DNA from: an uncultured Bacteroidales bacterium
Lineage (GTDB): Bacteria; Bacteroidota; Bacteroidia; Bacteroidales; Paludibacteraceae
Length of the DNA stretch: 64,000 nt
NCBI GenBank assembly: GCA_944322025.1
Contig: CALUOH010000028.1
Coordinates: 1-64,000 of the forward strand
Direction of reading: 5' to 3'
The number at the start of each line of letters is the position of its first letter. Position 1 is the stretch's first letter. The position numbers were made by a program, and so were the translations under genes. Below the pieces are notes generated by a model that ran no database searches, was not told the origin of the DNA, and saw nothing but the letters and a program-made list of their open reading frames with translations. Below, piece by piece: positions 8,726-17,488 of this stretch.

Positions 8726-9770
8726 GGCCCGCTCCCATATCCATTCCCGCGGCTCCGCCTGCCGCACTGACTATGCGCCTTGCCACATACGACGGAGAAA
8801 TATCCTTGCATGGATAGTTGCCATACCTGCACGGTTTGTTGCCGAACACCGAGCACGGCCTGCACGGCAACGGCAGTTGTATAGCGAGCTCCTCATCCAC
8901 TCCGTAGCCGAGAAAACCGGCGTATGGGTGCGTGGCCATCCACAGCGTCACCACCTTAGTTCCCGTCAGCGCGGCCAGATGCATATTGGCGGAGTCCATC
9001 GTCAGCATCACATCAAGCCGTGACATGAACATCAGCTCCTCCACCAGACTGTATCTGCCCACGAGACTTACCACACGCCCCTCGCTCTCTGCCTCAATCC
9101 GCCTGCATACCTCCCCTTCTTCCTTTCCCGAGCCGAAAAGATAGATGCGCACACCTGCCCCCTTGCCCAGCAACTCCTTGATTAGCTGCGAGACCTTTTC
9201 CCGAGGATATGCCTTACCCTCATGCTTTGCAAACGGGGCTATACCGACATTGAAACTCCCCGAAGGCAGCTCCACTCCCGCCTCAGCTATCTGTTTGTCC
9301 CCGAAACAGAAACCCGCGAATTCGAGTGTCACCGGGAAACCGAGCCGCAGGAACACATCCTCATACCTCTCCAGCGTACCCTTCAGCGGGGCGGACTTCT
9401 GGTAGCCCCGCTTCACAAGGCGGCGTTTCTCCCTGCGCCCTTTGTCTATGACGGCACAGCGCACGCCCCGCATCGCGTACATGATACGCAGGAAATGGCT
9501 GCGCAATACGCCATGCAAGTCAGCCACCCGGTTTATCCTGTACACCCGCAACTCCCTCATCAGCCTCCACAGCCCGGCTATCCCCTTATGTCTGCCCTTG
9601 AAATCCGCCTCCACAAACCTCACATTCTCAGGCATAAGCGCGAAAACGGAAGCCATACTCCCTCGGCTGAGCACCGTTATGTCCACATCGGGGTACTGCC
9701 TTGCGAGTGACCACACGACGGGCACGGTCATAGCCACATCGCCCAGCGCGGAAAAGCGCATGACGAGCAT
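8703..9770 (-). CDS. Glycosyltransferase family 9 (heptosyltransferase-like)
   Basis: A 355-residue GT9 enzyme, the family of ADP-heptose:LPS heptosyltransferases that build the inner core of lipopolysaccharide at the cytosolic face of the membrane. The N-terminus MLVMRFSALGDVAMTVPVV is the classic start of the family, and VTLWMATHPYAGFLGYG with TMDSANMHLAALTGT forms the nucleotide-sugar pocket. The start was set at ATG 9770. Extending to 9854 adds 28 arginine-rich residues overlapping the upstream gene. The C-terminus LPCRPCSVFGNKPCRYGNYPCK is cysteine-rich. The gene follows DUF4254 by 40 bp, a common pairing in Bacteroidales. Confidence 0.9.
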   Translation of the reverse strand: MLVMRFSALGDVAMTVPVVWSLARQYPDVDITVLSRGSMASVFALMPENVRFVEADFKGRHKGIAGLWRLMRELRVYRINRVADLHGVLRSHFLRIMYAMRGVRCAVIDKGRREKRRLVKRGYQKSAPLKGTLERYEDVFLRLGFPVTLEFAGFCFGDKQIAEAGVELPSGSFNVGIAPFAKHEGKAYPREKVSQLIKELLGKGAGVRIYLFGSGKEEGEVCRRIEAESEGRVVSLVGRYSLVEELMFMSRLDVMLTMDSANMHLAALTGTKVVTLWMATHPYAGFLGYGVDEELAIQLPLPCRPCSVFGNKPCRYGNYPCKDISPSYVARRIVSAAGGAAGMDMGAGQKDTASV

Positions 9771-9810
9771 CCGCGTCTCCCCGCGTCCCGTCCTCCCTCG
9801 TCGGGACAGC

Positions 9811-10422
9811 CTATCCCTTCGAGGCATAGAGCACCGGGTTAAGGGCCGGGTCATTATACATCTTCATCTGCTTGTACACCTTCATCACGCGCCGCCCCGC
9901 CTCATAGTCCTCCAGCAGGGTATCTATCGCGGCGGACAGGTCACGCTCCTGTTCCAGCAGGACATTCAGCTTGGCGCGGCACGCCTCCCTGTGCTCCTCC
10001 GTGCAGTCCGTCCTCTCCACCTCTATGCGCATATGGTATATCTTCAATTGCAGGATTGAAAGCCGGTCTATGGCCCACGCCGGGCTCTCCGTGTTGATGA
10101 CAGCCCCCGGCAGGGCATTCCTCCCGCCGTTGTACTTCTCCCAGAAATAGCTGTCTATCAGCTCCACGAGGTCTGTCCGCTCTTGGTTCGAGCGGTCTAT
10201 GCGCCGCTTCAGAGCCAGTGCCGCCACCGGGTCTATCTCCGGGTCCCGGATAATGTCCTCCAGATGCCACTGCACCGTGTCAATCCAGTTCTTCAGATAG
10301 AGGTAATACTCTATGCTCCTCACCTCGTAGGGATTATTGATTGGAGCGTCCACATCGTCATGCACATGATAGTCCCTTATCGACCTCCTGAAAATCTCAT
10401 TTGCAGTCCCTGTAAATGTCAT
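9811..10422 (-). CDS. DUF4254 domain-containing protein
   Basis: A 203-residue cytosolic protein of the DUF4254 family, function unknown. It is predicted mostly helical, with repeated charged segments such as YYLYLKNWIDTVQWHLEDII and LEQERDLSAAIDTLLEDYEAG. No signal peptide or membrane segment is present. In this window it precedes a GT9 glycosyltransferase by 40 bp on the same strand, which points to a role in LPS or other glycan assembly by association only. The start at ATG 10422 fits the conserved MTFTGTANEIFRRSI opening. Confidence 0.8.
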   Translation of the reverse strand: MTFTGTANEIFRRSIRDYHVHDDVDAPINNPYEVRSIEYYLYLKNWIDTVQWHLEDIIRDPEIDPVAALALKRRIDRSNQERTDLVELIDSYFWEKYNGGRNALPGAVINTESPAWAIDRLSILQLKIYHMRIEVERTDCTEEHREACRAKLNVLLEQERDLSAAIDTLLEDYEAGRRVMKVYKQMKMYNDPALNPVLYASKG

Positions 10423-10558
10423 AATATCACTATTGAATTTTCTAAATAATCCAACACATCACTCTCCGCCCGCAAAGCGGCGCACACCTCCCACCCCCGC
10501 AGCCGCACAACCGCTCTGCTCCTCGCACACCCACGTCATGCAAATCACACACCAAAGC

Positions 10559-10765
10559 TCAAATCACCACTCCCAGTCACCGCCCGCGCAGCCGTCTAAC
10601 CTCTTGTCTCTCAAGCCATCCACCTAAGCTCCCGCTACCTTTCAGCTATCCCCCGCTACCCTCTCCTTAGCAAAACGCCAATTATGCGACTGATTCGGTC
10701 TAAAAGTAACATAACTTACAGCGCATCCCCGCACTGCCCATATTGCACACCGCACAAACCCTCGG
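10559..10765 (+). repeat. Dispersed intergenic repeat family A, copy A2
   Basis: It aligns with the other copies from TCAAATCACCACTCCCAGTC (shared with the inverted copy at 48 kb), through CTCCCGCTACC and CCGCTACCCTCTCCTTAGC, to a diverged end reading AAAAGTAACATAACTTACAGC. The gap 10423-11051 holds no gene. It contains this repeat, a minus-facing -7 motif and the FKBP promoter. Confidence 0.75.
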
Positions 10766-10891
10766 CGCACCTCCCGCCTCATCTCGCCCCGCCAGTCTGC
10801 ACCTTCGCCACAAACCAAGATAGCGCAAGCCGTACATGATAGCGGCCAACCTGTCCGGTTGCCGCTGCCTGACCGCCGCCCATCTCCGTGA

Positions 10892-10899
10892 CAAAGGTA
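10892..10899 (-). promoter_or_regulatory. Minus-facing -7 motif reading into repeat A2
   Basis: TACCTTTG on the minus strand matches the -7 consensus TAnnTTTG, but no good TTTG is seen at the right distance upstream. It would drive transcription through repeat A2 toward DUF4254, roughly 470 bp away. Tentative. Confidence 0.35.
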
Positions 10900-10939
10900 A
10901 TATTTTTTTCAATATGATACTGTAATAGGAGCGGCACTC

Positions 10940-10970
10940 TTTGCATTGCGCCCTTTTTTCACTACCTTTG
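10940..10970 (+). promoter_or_regulatory. Promoter of the FKBP cluster
   Basis: TTTG (10940-10943), 19 bp, TACCTTTG (10963-10970): a full match to the Bacteroidetes promoter consensus. The leader to the first FKBP start is about 75 nt. Confidence 0.8.
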
Positions 10971-11051
10971 CCACGCATTCAGTCGAAAGTGCCCTCACTT
11001 TCCGGCTGACAAGCCACAGCATTAACTAACCTGACAACAATAAAAGAAAAG

Positions 11052-11648
11052 ATGGACAAAACGAGTTACGCCATAGGCCTGAGTTTCGGCCAGCACTTGG
11101 CGCAGAGCGGCATCAAAGGCCTTGACTACACATCATTCGCCAAAGGAGTGGAAGCCATGTGCGAAGGCAAGGCTCCGGAAATCGCGCTTGACGAGGCACA
11201 ACGCCTGCTCAACGCTTACTTCACGAAAATGGAAAACGACAAGAAAGAGGCGCACGCCGGCACACGCAAGGCAGGCGAGGACTTCCTCGCCGAAAACGCT
11301 AAGCGCGACAGCGTAACAGTGCTGCCGAGCGGTCTGCAATACGAAGTGCTGACTCCGGCCATAGGCCAGAAGCCCGTCGCCTCTGACAAGGTGAAAGTTC
11401 ACTACGAAGGCCGGCTCACCGACGGCACTATCTTCGACAGCTCCATCCGGCGCGGAGAGCCCGCCACATTCGGCGTCACACAGGTCATACAGGGCTGGGT
11501 AGAGGCATTGCAGCTCATGCCCGTAGGTTCAAAATGGAGGCTCTTCATCCCCTACAACCTCGCTTACGGCGAACACGGAGCAGGGCAGATGATACCTCCC
11601 TACGCCGCGCTGATTTTCGACGTCGAACTCCTCGGTATAGAGAAATAA
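11052..11648 (+). CDS. FKBP-type peptidyl-prolyl isomerase, cytosolic
   Basis: A 198-residue peptidyl-prolyl cis-trans isomerase that speeds proline isomerisation during folding. It has no signal peptide, unlike its two neighbours. Residues about 1-75 form the FKBP N-terminal dimerisation domain (SYAIGLSFGQHLAQSG). The catalytic FKBP domain follows: VKVHYEGRLTDGTIFDSS, FGVTQVIQGWVEALQLMPVGS and YGEHGAGQMIPPYAALIFDVELL. It is first of three FKBP genes in a row and has a clear promoter. The gap to the next gene is 32 bp, so they are probably co-transcribed. Confidence 0.93.
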   Translation: MDKTSYAIGLSFGQHLAQSGIKGLDYTSFAKGVEAMCEGKAPEIALDEAQRLLNAYFTKMENDKKEAHAGTRKAGEDFLAENAKRDSVTVLPSGLQYEVLTPAIGQKPVASDKVKVHYEGRLTDGTIFDSSIRRGEPATFGVTQVIQGWVEALQLMPVGSKWRLFIPYNLAYGEHGAGQMIPPYAALIFDVELLGIEK

Positions 11649-11680
11649 CGTCTAATTACTAAACACATAAACAACTTGAA

Positions 11681-12913
11681 ATGAAAAAATTAATCGGTCT
11701 GTTTGCCGCTGCGGTCATAGCCGCTCCGATGTTTGTAGGATGCGGTGGCCCGGCAAACGTAAAGGTAGAAACTGAAATCGACTCGCTGAACTACGCTTTC
11801 GGCTTTTTAAACGGCTACGGCATGCGCGAGTACACACTCAGAAACGACTCCGTTAACGTCGGGGAGAAAGCAGCCCTGCTCGCCAAAGGGTTCGATGAAT
11901 CATTCAAAAAGATGGAGGAGAAAGAGTTCGTGGCAAATGAGGCTATCCGCTTCGGTGCTCTCTTCCATCAGGATGTCATGAACGGATTTCTCATGGGCGA
12001 CTCCACTGCCAAAATCAATGAGGCACTCATAGAAAAGACCATCTTCGACTACCTCGAAGGCAAACCCGTTCCCATGACAGACGGGGAAGCTCAATCTTAT
12101 TTCATGAAGAACATGTCATTCGGTGCGCCGAAGCCCGCAACCCGCCCTGCCGGACAGATTGACTCGCTCAACATAGCGGTCGCCGTGGCAAACGCATCGA
12201 GCATACACCGCTACATCCTCAAAGGAGACTCCACTGGCAAATACATCACGGACTTCAAGGCCGGCTATGAAAAAGGCAAGAAACTCGCCGGGGAGGAAAA
12301 CGCCCCGTACCTCGAAGGTCTACGCTTCGGTTCATCCATGTTTGGCCAGATAAGCGGTGCTCAGGGCATAATGAACAAAGCCGAGCTGCCCTATAATCTT
12401 GACATCGTCAAAAGTGCAGTACTCGACGGTATAAACCATGCTGACAACGCTCTCATGACCAACGAAGAGGCAGAGGCATACTTTCAGGGAAAGATAACAG
12501 AGATACAGGAAGCCGAGGCAAAGGAGAAATCTGCCGAAGGCGAAGCGTTCCTCAAAGAGAACGCCACCAAGGAAGGCGTCGTGACCACCGAGTCGGGTCT
12601 CCAATACAAAGTTGTGCGCATGGGCGACGGTGCAAAGCCGACAGCCACTGACAAGGTTAAGGTCAACTACGAAGGCCGCCTCATCGACGGCACTGTATTC
12701 GACAGCTCTTATGAGCGCAAAGAGCCTGCCACCTTCGGCCTCAATCAGGTCATCAAAGGCTGGACAGAAGGCATACAGCTCATGCCAGTCGGCTCTAAGT
12801 TCACATTCTACATACCCTACACGCTCGGCTATGGAGAGCGCGGCGCAGGACAGGACATCCCGCCCTATGCCACACTCATATTCGATGTCGAACTCCTCGA
12901 AATTGTAAAGTAA
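11681..12913 (+). CDS. FKBP-type peptidyl-prolyl isomerase, lipoprotein with two N-terminal domains
   Basis: A 410-residue Mip-like prolyl isomerase. A lipoprotein signal (ends MFVGC, cysteine at about 21) anchors it in an envelope membrane. Two FKBP_N-type domains occur in tandem: IDSLNYAFGFLNGYGMREY near residue 30 and IDSLNIAVAVANASSIHRY near 160. The catalytic domain is at about 300-410 with VKVNYEGRLIDGTVFDSSY and YGERGAGQDIPPYATLIFDVELL. The domain order suggests a self-contained dimer-like scaffold with one catalytic head. It shares this architecture with the next gene, so the pair arose by duplication. A hairpin terminator follows. Confidence 0.92.
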   Translation: MKKLIGLFAAAVIAAPMFVGCGGPANVKVETEIDSLNYAFGFLNGYGMREYTLRNDSVNVGEKAALLAKGFDESFKKMEEKEFVANEAIRFGALFHQDVMNGFLMGDSTAKINEALIEKTIFDYLEGKPVPMTDGEAQSYFMKNMSFGAPKPATRPAGQIDSLNIAVAVANASSIHRYILKGDSTGKYITDFKAGYEKGKKLAGEENAPYLEGLRFGSSMFGQISGAQGIMNKAELPYNLDIVKSAVLDGINHADNALMTNEEAEAYFQGKITEIQEAEAKEKSAEGEAFLKENATKEGVVTTESGLQYKVVRMGDGAKPTATDKVKVNYEGRLIDGTVFDSSYERKEPATFGLNQVIKGWTEGIQLMPVGSKFTFYIPYTLGYGERGAGQDIPPYATLIFDVELLEIVK

Positions 12914-12934
12914 ACAGAGTACATCCATAACTAA

Positions 12935-12980
12935 ATGCCGTCAGTACACCGCCACAGTGCCGATACTGACGGCATTTTTA
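12935..12980 (+). terminator. Terminator between the second and third FKBP genes
   Basis: A perfect 12-bp stem (12935-12946 ATGCCGTCAGTA with 12964-12975), 17-nt loop, then TTTTATC. The third FKBP gene starts only 31 bp later, so read-through or an unseen promoter must feed it. Confidence 0.8.
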
Positions 12981-13006
12981 TCTGAAACATGTTACAGCCA
13001 GATATT

Positions 13007-14233
13007 ATGAACACCCTTAAAACCACACTCGCCACCCTGCTCCTTTCTACGGCCGTAGCCACTGCTGCCGCTCAGGGACAGGAGAGACCGCTGCTGCTCA
13101 AATCGCAGGTTGACTCGCTTAACTACGCTTTCGGCTATACCAACGGGATAGGCATGCGCAGCTACATGCTCAAGTCTGACTCGGCTGACGCGGAAGCCAA
13201 GATGAAAGCATTCTCCAAAGGGTTTGAAGAGACATTCAAGAGCCTGAGCCCCGAAGAGCGCATCTACACAGAGGGCATCCAGTTCGGTGCAATAATGAGC
13301 CGCGAGACTGAAAAGGGCTATCTCCTCAACGACTCTCTGATGCCGTTCAACAGGAAACTTTTTGAGAAAACGCTGTTCAACTGTATCAATGCCAAGAAAC
13401 TGTCCATGACACAAGACATCGCAAAGTCTTATATACAGGAGCACACGCGTGGCACAGCCGAGCACTCCAAGGCAAAAATCGACTCCATGAATACTGCGTT
13501 TGCCATTGCTAACGGCTCGGTCATACGACAATACGTACTGCGTGGAGACACCTCCCGGAAAGACTGCAAGACATTCAGAGACGGCTACCGCCGTGGCATC
13601 GAACTCTACAAAAGCCATGACACCATCTACATCGAAGCTATGCGTATAGGCGCCGGCTCATACGCCCAGCTATCCTCGTCGAAAGGAATAATGGACAATC
13701 CCGACCTGCCGTTCGACCTTGAAATATTCAGGAGCAGTACCCTCGACGGTCTGTCACTTTCCGACAGCGCACTGATGACCGCCGAGTCTGCAGAACTCTA
13801 TTTCATCAGCACCATGCAGGCAATAGAGAAAGAAAAGTCAGACAGACTGGCTGCCGAGGGCGAAGCGTTCCTCAAAGAAAATGCCGCCAAGGATGGAATC
13901 ATAACCACATCATCGGGTCTGCAATACAAGGTAGAGCGCATGGGCAACGGCGCACTTCCTAAAGCGACAGACCGGGTAAAAGTCCACTACGAAGGCCGGC
14001 TGATTGACGGCACGCTCTTCGACAGTTCGTACCAGCGTGGTGAACCGCTGACGTTTGCTCTAAATCAGGTGATAAAAGGATGGACGGAGGGAGTACAGCT
14101 CATGCCCGTTGGCTCCAAGTTCACATTCTACGTGCCATACACGCTCGGCTATGGAGAGCGCGGAGCGGGAAACGCCATACCTCCGTATGCCACACTCATA
14201 TTCACCATTGAGCTTCTGGACATCGAACAGTAA
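13007..14233 (+). CDS. FKBP-type peptidyl-prolyl isomerase, periplasmic, two N-terminal domains
   Basis: A 408-residue paralogue of the preceding gene. The start is set at ATG 13007 (MNTLKTTLATLLLSTAVATAA), which begins a Sec signal peptide with no lipobox cysteine. An upstream in-frame ATG at 12989 would add six residues and lies in the terminator tail. Two FKBP_N-like units (VDSLNYAFGYTNGIGMRSY and IDSMNTAFAIANGSVIRQY) precede the catalytic FKBP domain ending YGERGAGNAIPPYATLIFTIELL. The likely product is a soluble periplasmic folding factor, in contrast to the lipid-anchored neighbour. Confidence 0.91.
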   Translation: MNTLKTTLATLLLSTAVATAAAQGQERPLLLKSQVDSLNYAFGYTNGIGMRSYMLKSDSADAEAKMKAFSKGFEETFKSLSPEERIYTEGIQFGAIMSRETEKGYLLNDSLMPFNRKLFEKTLFNCINAKKLSMTQDIAKSYIQEHTRGTAEHSKAKIDSMNTAFAIANGSVIRQYVLRGDTSRKDCKTFRDGYRRGIELYKSHDTIYIEAMRIGAGSYAQLSSSKGIMDNPDLPFDLEIFRSSTLDGLSLSDSALMTAESAELYFISTMQAIEKEKSDRLAAEGEAFLKENAAKDGIITTSSGLQYKVERMGNGALPKATDRVKVHYEGRLIDGTLFDSSYQRGEPLTFALNQVIKGWTEGVQLMPVGSKFTFYVPYTLGYGERGAGNAIPPYATLIFTIELLDIEQ

Positions 14234-14250
14234 TGACAGTGAAAACAAAA

Positions 14251-14282
14251 AGGCGCGGACGGCCAAGAAACCGTCCGCGCCT
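14251..14282. terminator. Bidirectional terminator between FKBP and ferredoxin genes
   Basis: A perfect 12-bp stem (14251-14262 AGGCGCGGACGG with 14271-14282) with an 8-nt loop. On the minus strand it is followed by TTTTTGTTTTC, so it best serves the ferredoxin gene. Confidence 0.82.
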
Positions 14283-14302
14283 TAGATTAGTCGTGGTAAA
14301 GA

Positions 14303-14473
14303 TTATGCCTCCGGGTGGATAGCCTCCGAGGGGCAAACACTTGCGCAAGTACCGCACTCAGTGCATACATCAGGGTCAATCTTATAGATATCACCCTCTG
14401 AAATAGCCTCTACGGGACACTCGCTGATGCAAGTACCGCAAGCAATACAATCTTCTGAAATTACGTAAGCCAT
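14303..14473 (-). CDS. 2[4Fe-4S] ferredoxin, 56 residues
   Basis: A small bacterial-type ferredoxin that carries electrons between oxidoreductases. Two classic cluster motifs are visible: C9-x2-C12-x2-C15-x3-C19-P and C37-x2-C40-x2-C43-x3-C47-P, with the start MAYVISEDCIACGTC and the end PSEAIHPEA. The length of 56 residues is normal for clostridial-type ferredoxins. It has its own full-consensus promoter and terminator and is transcribed alone on the minus strand. A plausible redox partner in this window is the 2-oxoacid oxidoreductase IorAB at 49.5-51.7 kb, whose alpha subunit lacks a fused ferredoxin domain. That link is inference. Confidence 0.95.
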   Translation of the reverse strand: MAYVISEDCIACGTCISECPVEAISEGDIYKIDPDVCTECGTCASVCPSEAIHPEA

Positions 14474-14510
14474 GATTTTTGAAAATTTAGATTAGTACTA
14501 ATTAGCGGTG

Positions 14511-14541
14511 CAAAGATAGTGCAAACCGAACATATAGCAAA
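14511..14541 (-). promoter_or_regulatory. Promoter of the ferredoxin gene
   Basis: On the minus strand TTTG (14541-14538), 19 bp, then TATCTTTG (14518-14511) matches the full consensus. The leader is about 35 nt. Confidence 0.8.
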
Positions 14542-14624
14542 AATAAAAAGGACTTTTATTTTTACCCCATGCCAAGGTACAGCCCATGTCACAATATTTC
14601 CAGGACAATTACGTTTTTACTTTG

Positions 14625-15323
14625 ATGAAAAGAACCGTTATATATATAGTGATGTCGCTCTGCGTGCTAAGCATAAAATCACAGAACCTCTTCACCGCGG
14701 ACGATAAACTGATACATTTTGGATTCAATGTAGGCATCAATGTGATGGACTTCGGCATAAAAAACTCCATGCTATCCATCGACGGCAAGACATATCAGAG
14801 CGAAGTGTCCTCACTGATACCCGGATTCTCGGTTGGGGTCATAGGAGACCTGCGCCTGCACAAATACTTCAACCTCAGGCTTGTGCCGTCACTGCACCTC
14901 GGAGAGCGTACCCTCACATACATGAATGACCTTGATGACGAGCTCTTCAAGACAACCATAAAGTCCACATATATCACCGTACCTATATACATCAAGTATA
15001 GCGCGGTACGTATAAAAAACTATCGGCCTTATCTGCTCTTCGGAGGTGGCGTCAATTTCGACTTGGCTCATGACAAGACAAAGCCCGTACTGCTTGACTA
15101 CACCGACTATTTCATCGAATTCGGATTCGGATGGACCATATATTTCGAATACTTCCGCTTCTCTCCTGAGATAAAGTTTGCAATCGGGTTTAACAACGTA
15201 CACACTCCGTGGGACGAACGCAAGCTCGAAAACGGTTATCTCGACCCTGAGCACCAGAAATATAACGATGCGCTATCACGCCTCACGTCACGCATGTTCA
15301 CTCTCGTGTTCAACTTCGAATAA
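14625..15323 (+). CDS. porT: PorT-like outer-membrane beta-barrel (type IX secretion)
   Basis: A 232-residue predicted outer-membrane barrel resembling PorT/SprT, a protein needed for type IX secretion. The start is ATG 14625 (MKRTVIYIVMSLCVLSIKSQ), a signal peptide. An upstream frame adds 13 residues with no signal character. The mature start LFTADDKLIHFGFNVGINVMDF is the most family-like stretch, followed by alternating strands with aromatic ends and a final LTSRMFTLVFNFE. Presence of a T9SS-sorted protein at 1514-2833 agrees with this role. A general PorT-family barrel of other function remains possible. Confidence 0.75.
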   Translation: MKRTVIYIVMSLCVLSIKSQNLFTADDKLIHFGFNVGINVMDFGIKNSMLSIDGKTYQSEVSSLIPGFSVGVIGDLRLHKYFNLRLVPSLHLGERTLTYMNDLDDELFKTTIKSTYITVPIYIKYSAVRIKNYRPYLLFGGGVNFDLAHDKTKPVLLDYTDYFIEFGFGWTIYFEYFRFSPEIKFAIGFNNVHTPWDERKLENGYLDPEHQKYNDALSRLTSRMFTLVFNFE

Positions 15324-15366
15324 CCAGCAAGGCACTCGTTTTACTCTCTACTGAACAAGCTTATTT

Positions 15367-15846
15367 CTATAACTTCCTGCGCAGTTCAGCCATAAGACCT
15401 GTACAAGCATCCTCCAAAATATCAATCACATATTCAAACCCCTCCTCTCCACCATAATACGGGTCCGGCACAGCCTCCTCAAACATGAAACGGTCACAGT
15501 AATTCGTCATGCGGCTCAGTTTCTTAGTATGAGCAACTGACGGAGCACGTTGTTCCAACGCCCTCATATTCTGAGTATCCATGCCTATTATCATGTCGAA
15601 TTGCTCCCAATCACAGCCTCTCATAGGGCGCGATATATGCGTTATCTCATACCCACGTCTTGCGGCATGCGCCCTCATGCGAGAATCGGCACGGTCACCA
15701 TTGTGATAACTCTCCAACCCTGCGGAATCAACTTCAACACACCCGTCAAGACCCGCCTCCACGAGGTATCTTCTCATGATAGTCTCTGCCATTGGCGAAC
15801 GGCAGATGTTACCCAAACAAATGAACAATACGCTTATCTTCCTCAT
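15367..15846 (-). CDS. Low molecular weight protein-tyrosine phosphatase
   Basis: A 159-residue cytosolic phosphatase of the LMW-PTP family. The phosphate loop C10-LGNIC-R16-S is intact near the N-terminus (MRKISVLFICLGNICRSPMAE) and the general acid lies in VPDPYYGG. In other bacteria such enzymes often reverse tyrosine kinases of capsule or exopolysaccharide systems, but none is seen here. The start was set at ATG 15846. A longer frame to 15876 runs into the recA terminator. It lies 76 bp after recA on the same strand, beyond a hairpin terminator. Confidence 0.92.
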   Translation of the reverse strand: MRKISVLFICLGNICRSPMAETIMRRYLVEAGLDGCVEVDSAGLESYHNGDRADSRMRAHAARRGYEITHISRPMRGCDWEQFDMIIGMDTQNMRALEQRAPSVAHTKKLSRMTNYCDRFMFEEAVPDPYYGGEEGFEYVIDILEDACTGLMAELRRKL

Positions 15847-15858
15847 ATCATTATCCAC

Positions 15859-15899
15859 AAAAAGCCCGGGCTCCATCTCTTTGGACAGAAATCCGGGCT
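15859..15899 (-). terminator. Terminator of recA
   Basis: On the minus strand a 7-bp GC-rich stem (AGCCCGG with CCGGGCT, 15863-15899) is followed by TTTTTG. It ends 12 bp before the start of the phosphatase gene. Confidence 0.65.
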
Positions 15900-15921
15900 G
15901 TATAAATGTCGCAATATCGGC

Positions 15922-16935
15922 TTACTTGTTTTTCAGCACCTCCATGATTTTCTCCTCTATCTCGGCAGCAAGCTCTATGTTATCCTCCATCAGTTTCTTG
16001 GCGGCATCACGTCCCTGACCGAGTTTTGTGTCTCCATAGCTGAACCACGAGCCGCTCTTCTTGATTATGCCGTGTTCCACACCGAGATCTATCAGTTCGC
16101 CAGAACGCGATATGCCTTCGCCATACATGATGTCGAACTCCGCCTTGCGGAACGGGGGAGCTACTTTATTCTTCGTCACCTTCACGCGAGTCTGGCTACC
16201 TATGGCCGTATCGCCGTCCTTCAAAGTTCCAATCTTACGTATGTCGAGACGCACTGACGCATAGAATTTAAGCGCATTACCTCCCGTGGTCGTTTCCGGG
16301 CTACCGAACATCACACCTATCTTTTCGCGCAACTGGTTGATGAAGATACATGTGGTATTAGTTTTGTTTATGCTTGCCGTCAACTTCCTAAGAGCCTGAG
16401 ACATCAGCCGTGCCTGGAGTCCCACTTTCGAGTCCCCCATATCGCCTTCTATTTCCGATTTCGGAGTCAGTGCCGCCACTGAATCTATCACGATAATATC
16501 AATTGCGGATGAGCGGATGAGCTGGTCTGCCACTTCCAGAGCCTGCTCACCGTTGTCCGGCTGCGAAATAAACAGATTATCCGTATCCACACCAAGCTTT
16601 TCAGCATAGAAACGGTCGAACGCATGTTCCGCATCGATGATAGCGGCTATGCCCCCAAGCTTCTGGGCTTCGGCTATGGCGTGTATAGCCAATGTAGTCT
16701 TACCACTCGACTCAGGGCCGTATATCTCTATGATACGTCCACGAGGATAACCGCCTACACCGAGTGCGGCATTTAGCCCGATAGACCCTGTGGGTATGAC
16801 ACTTACATCCTCTACCCGGTCATCGCCGAGTTTCATGATTGTACCTTTACCATGATCTTTCTCAATTTTTTCTAACGCCAGTTGAAGGGCTTTCAGTTTC
16901 TCTGGAGACGGCTGTCTTAGCTCTGTATCTGCCAT
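15922..16935 (-). CDS. recA: Recombinase RecA
   Basis: RecA, 337 residues, forms filaments on single-stranded DNA, drives homologous recombination and triggers the SOS response. The Walker A motif GPESSGKTT, the segment [18 protein letters not shown], loop L1/L2 text ([25 protein letters not shown], read in parts) and the variable acidic-basic tail are all present. The start is ATG 16935 ([20 protein letters not shown]). An extension of 14 residues to 16977 overlaps the upstream gene and is unlikely. It follows the thiol peroxidase gene by 38 bp. No obvious LexA-type operator was recognised. Confidence 0.97.
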   Translation of the reverse strand: MADTELRQPSPEKLKALQLALEKIEKDHGKGTIMKLGDDRVEDVSVIPTGSIGLNAALGVGGYPRGRIIEIYGPESSGKTTLAIHAIAEAQKLGGIAAIIDAEHAFDRFYAEKLGVDTDNLFISQPDNGEQALEVADQLIRSSAIDIIVIDSVAALTPKSEIEGDMGDSKVGLQARLMSQALRKLTASINKTNTTCIFINQLREKIGVMFGSPETTTGGNALKFYASVRLDIRKIGTLKDGDTAIGSQTRVKVTKNKVAPPFRKAEFDIMYGEGISRSGELIDLGVEHGIIKKSGSWFSYGDTKLGQGRDAAKKLMEDNIELAAEIEEKIMEVLKNK

Positions 16936-16973
16936 AATCTTATTTTTAATGGTTATTATATTGGTCTTTATTC

Positions 16974-17438
16974 TCATTTCAGGCCTACGGCCTTCATTAT
17001 CTGATTGGCATGGTCGGACGTTTTAACCTCCTTACTGCCAATGACATGCGTCAAGACCCCTTCCTCATTGAAGATGAATGTGGTACGCAACGTACCCATA
17101 TATGTCCTGCCGTACATCTTTTTCTCTGCCCACACTCCGAAAGCGGAGACAAGGCTCTTGTCCGTATCGGCTATAAGGTCGAAAGGCAAACCGTTCTTCT
17201 CGATGAACTTACGGTGCTTGGCCGCATCGTCCACACTTACGCCTATCACACGGTAACCCGCATCGCGCAATTCCCTGTAATTATCCCTTATGTTACAGGC
17301 TTGAGCCGTACAACCAGAGGTCATGTCCTTAGGGTAGAAATACAACACTGTCTTTTGCCCTTTCAAGTCGGCGGCCTTTATCACATTGCCGTTCTGGTCT
17401 GTGCCAAGTACCTCGGGCATCTTATCTCCTATCTGCAT
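16974..17438 (-). CDS. bcp: Thioredoxin-dependent thiol peroxidase (BCP)
   Basis: A 154-residue peroxiredoxin of the BCP/PrxQ subfamily that reduces hydroperoxides using thioredoxin. The peroxidatic cysteine is in [13 protein letters not shown], with a second cysteine five residues later as resolving cysteine, typical of BCP. The start is ATG 17438 ([14 protein letters not shown]). A longer frame to 17498 begins inside a 40-bp inverted repeat and is rejected. It lies upstream of recA on the same strand, so a shared stress-responsive transcript is possible. Confidence 0.94.
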   Translation of the reverse strand: MQIGDKMPEVLGTDQNGNVIKAADLKGQKTVLYFYPKDMTSGCTAQACNIRDNYRELRDAGYRVIGVSVDDAAKHRKFIEKNGLPFDLIADTDKSLVSAFGVWAEKKMYGRTYMGTLRTTFIFNEEGVLTHVIGSKEVKTSDHANQIMKAVGLK

Positions 17439-17488
17439 AGAATTCTGATTTACGATATGTTTTATACTTTGTATAGAATAAACGCTGC

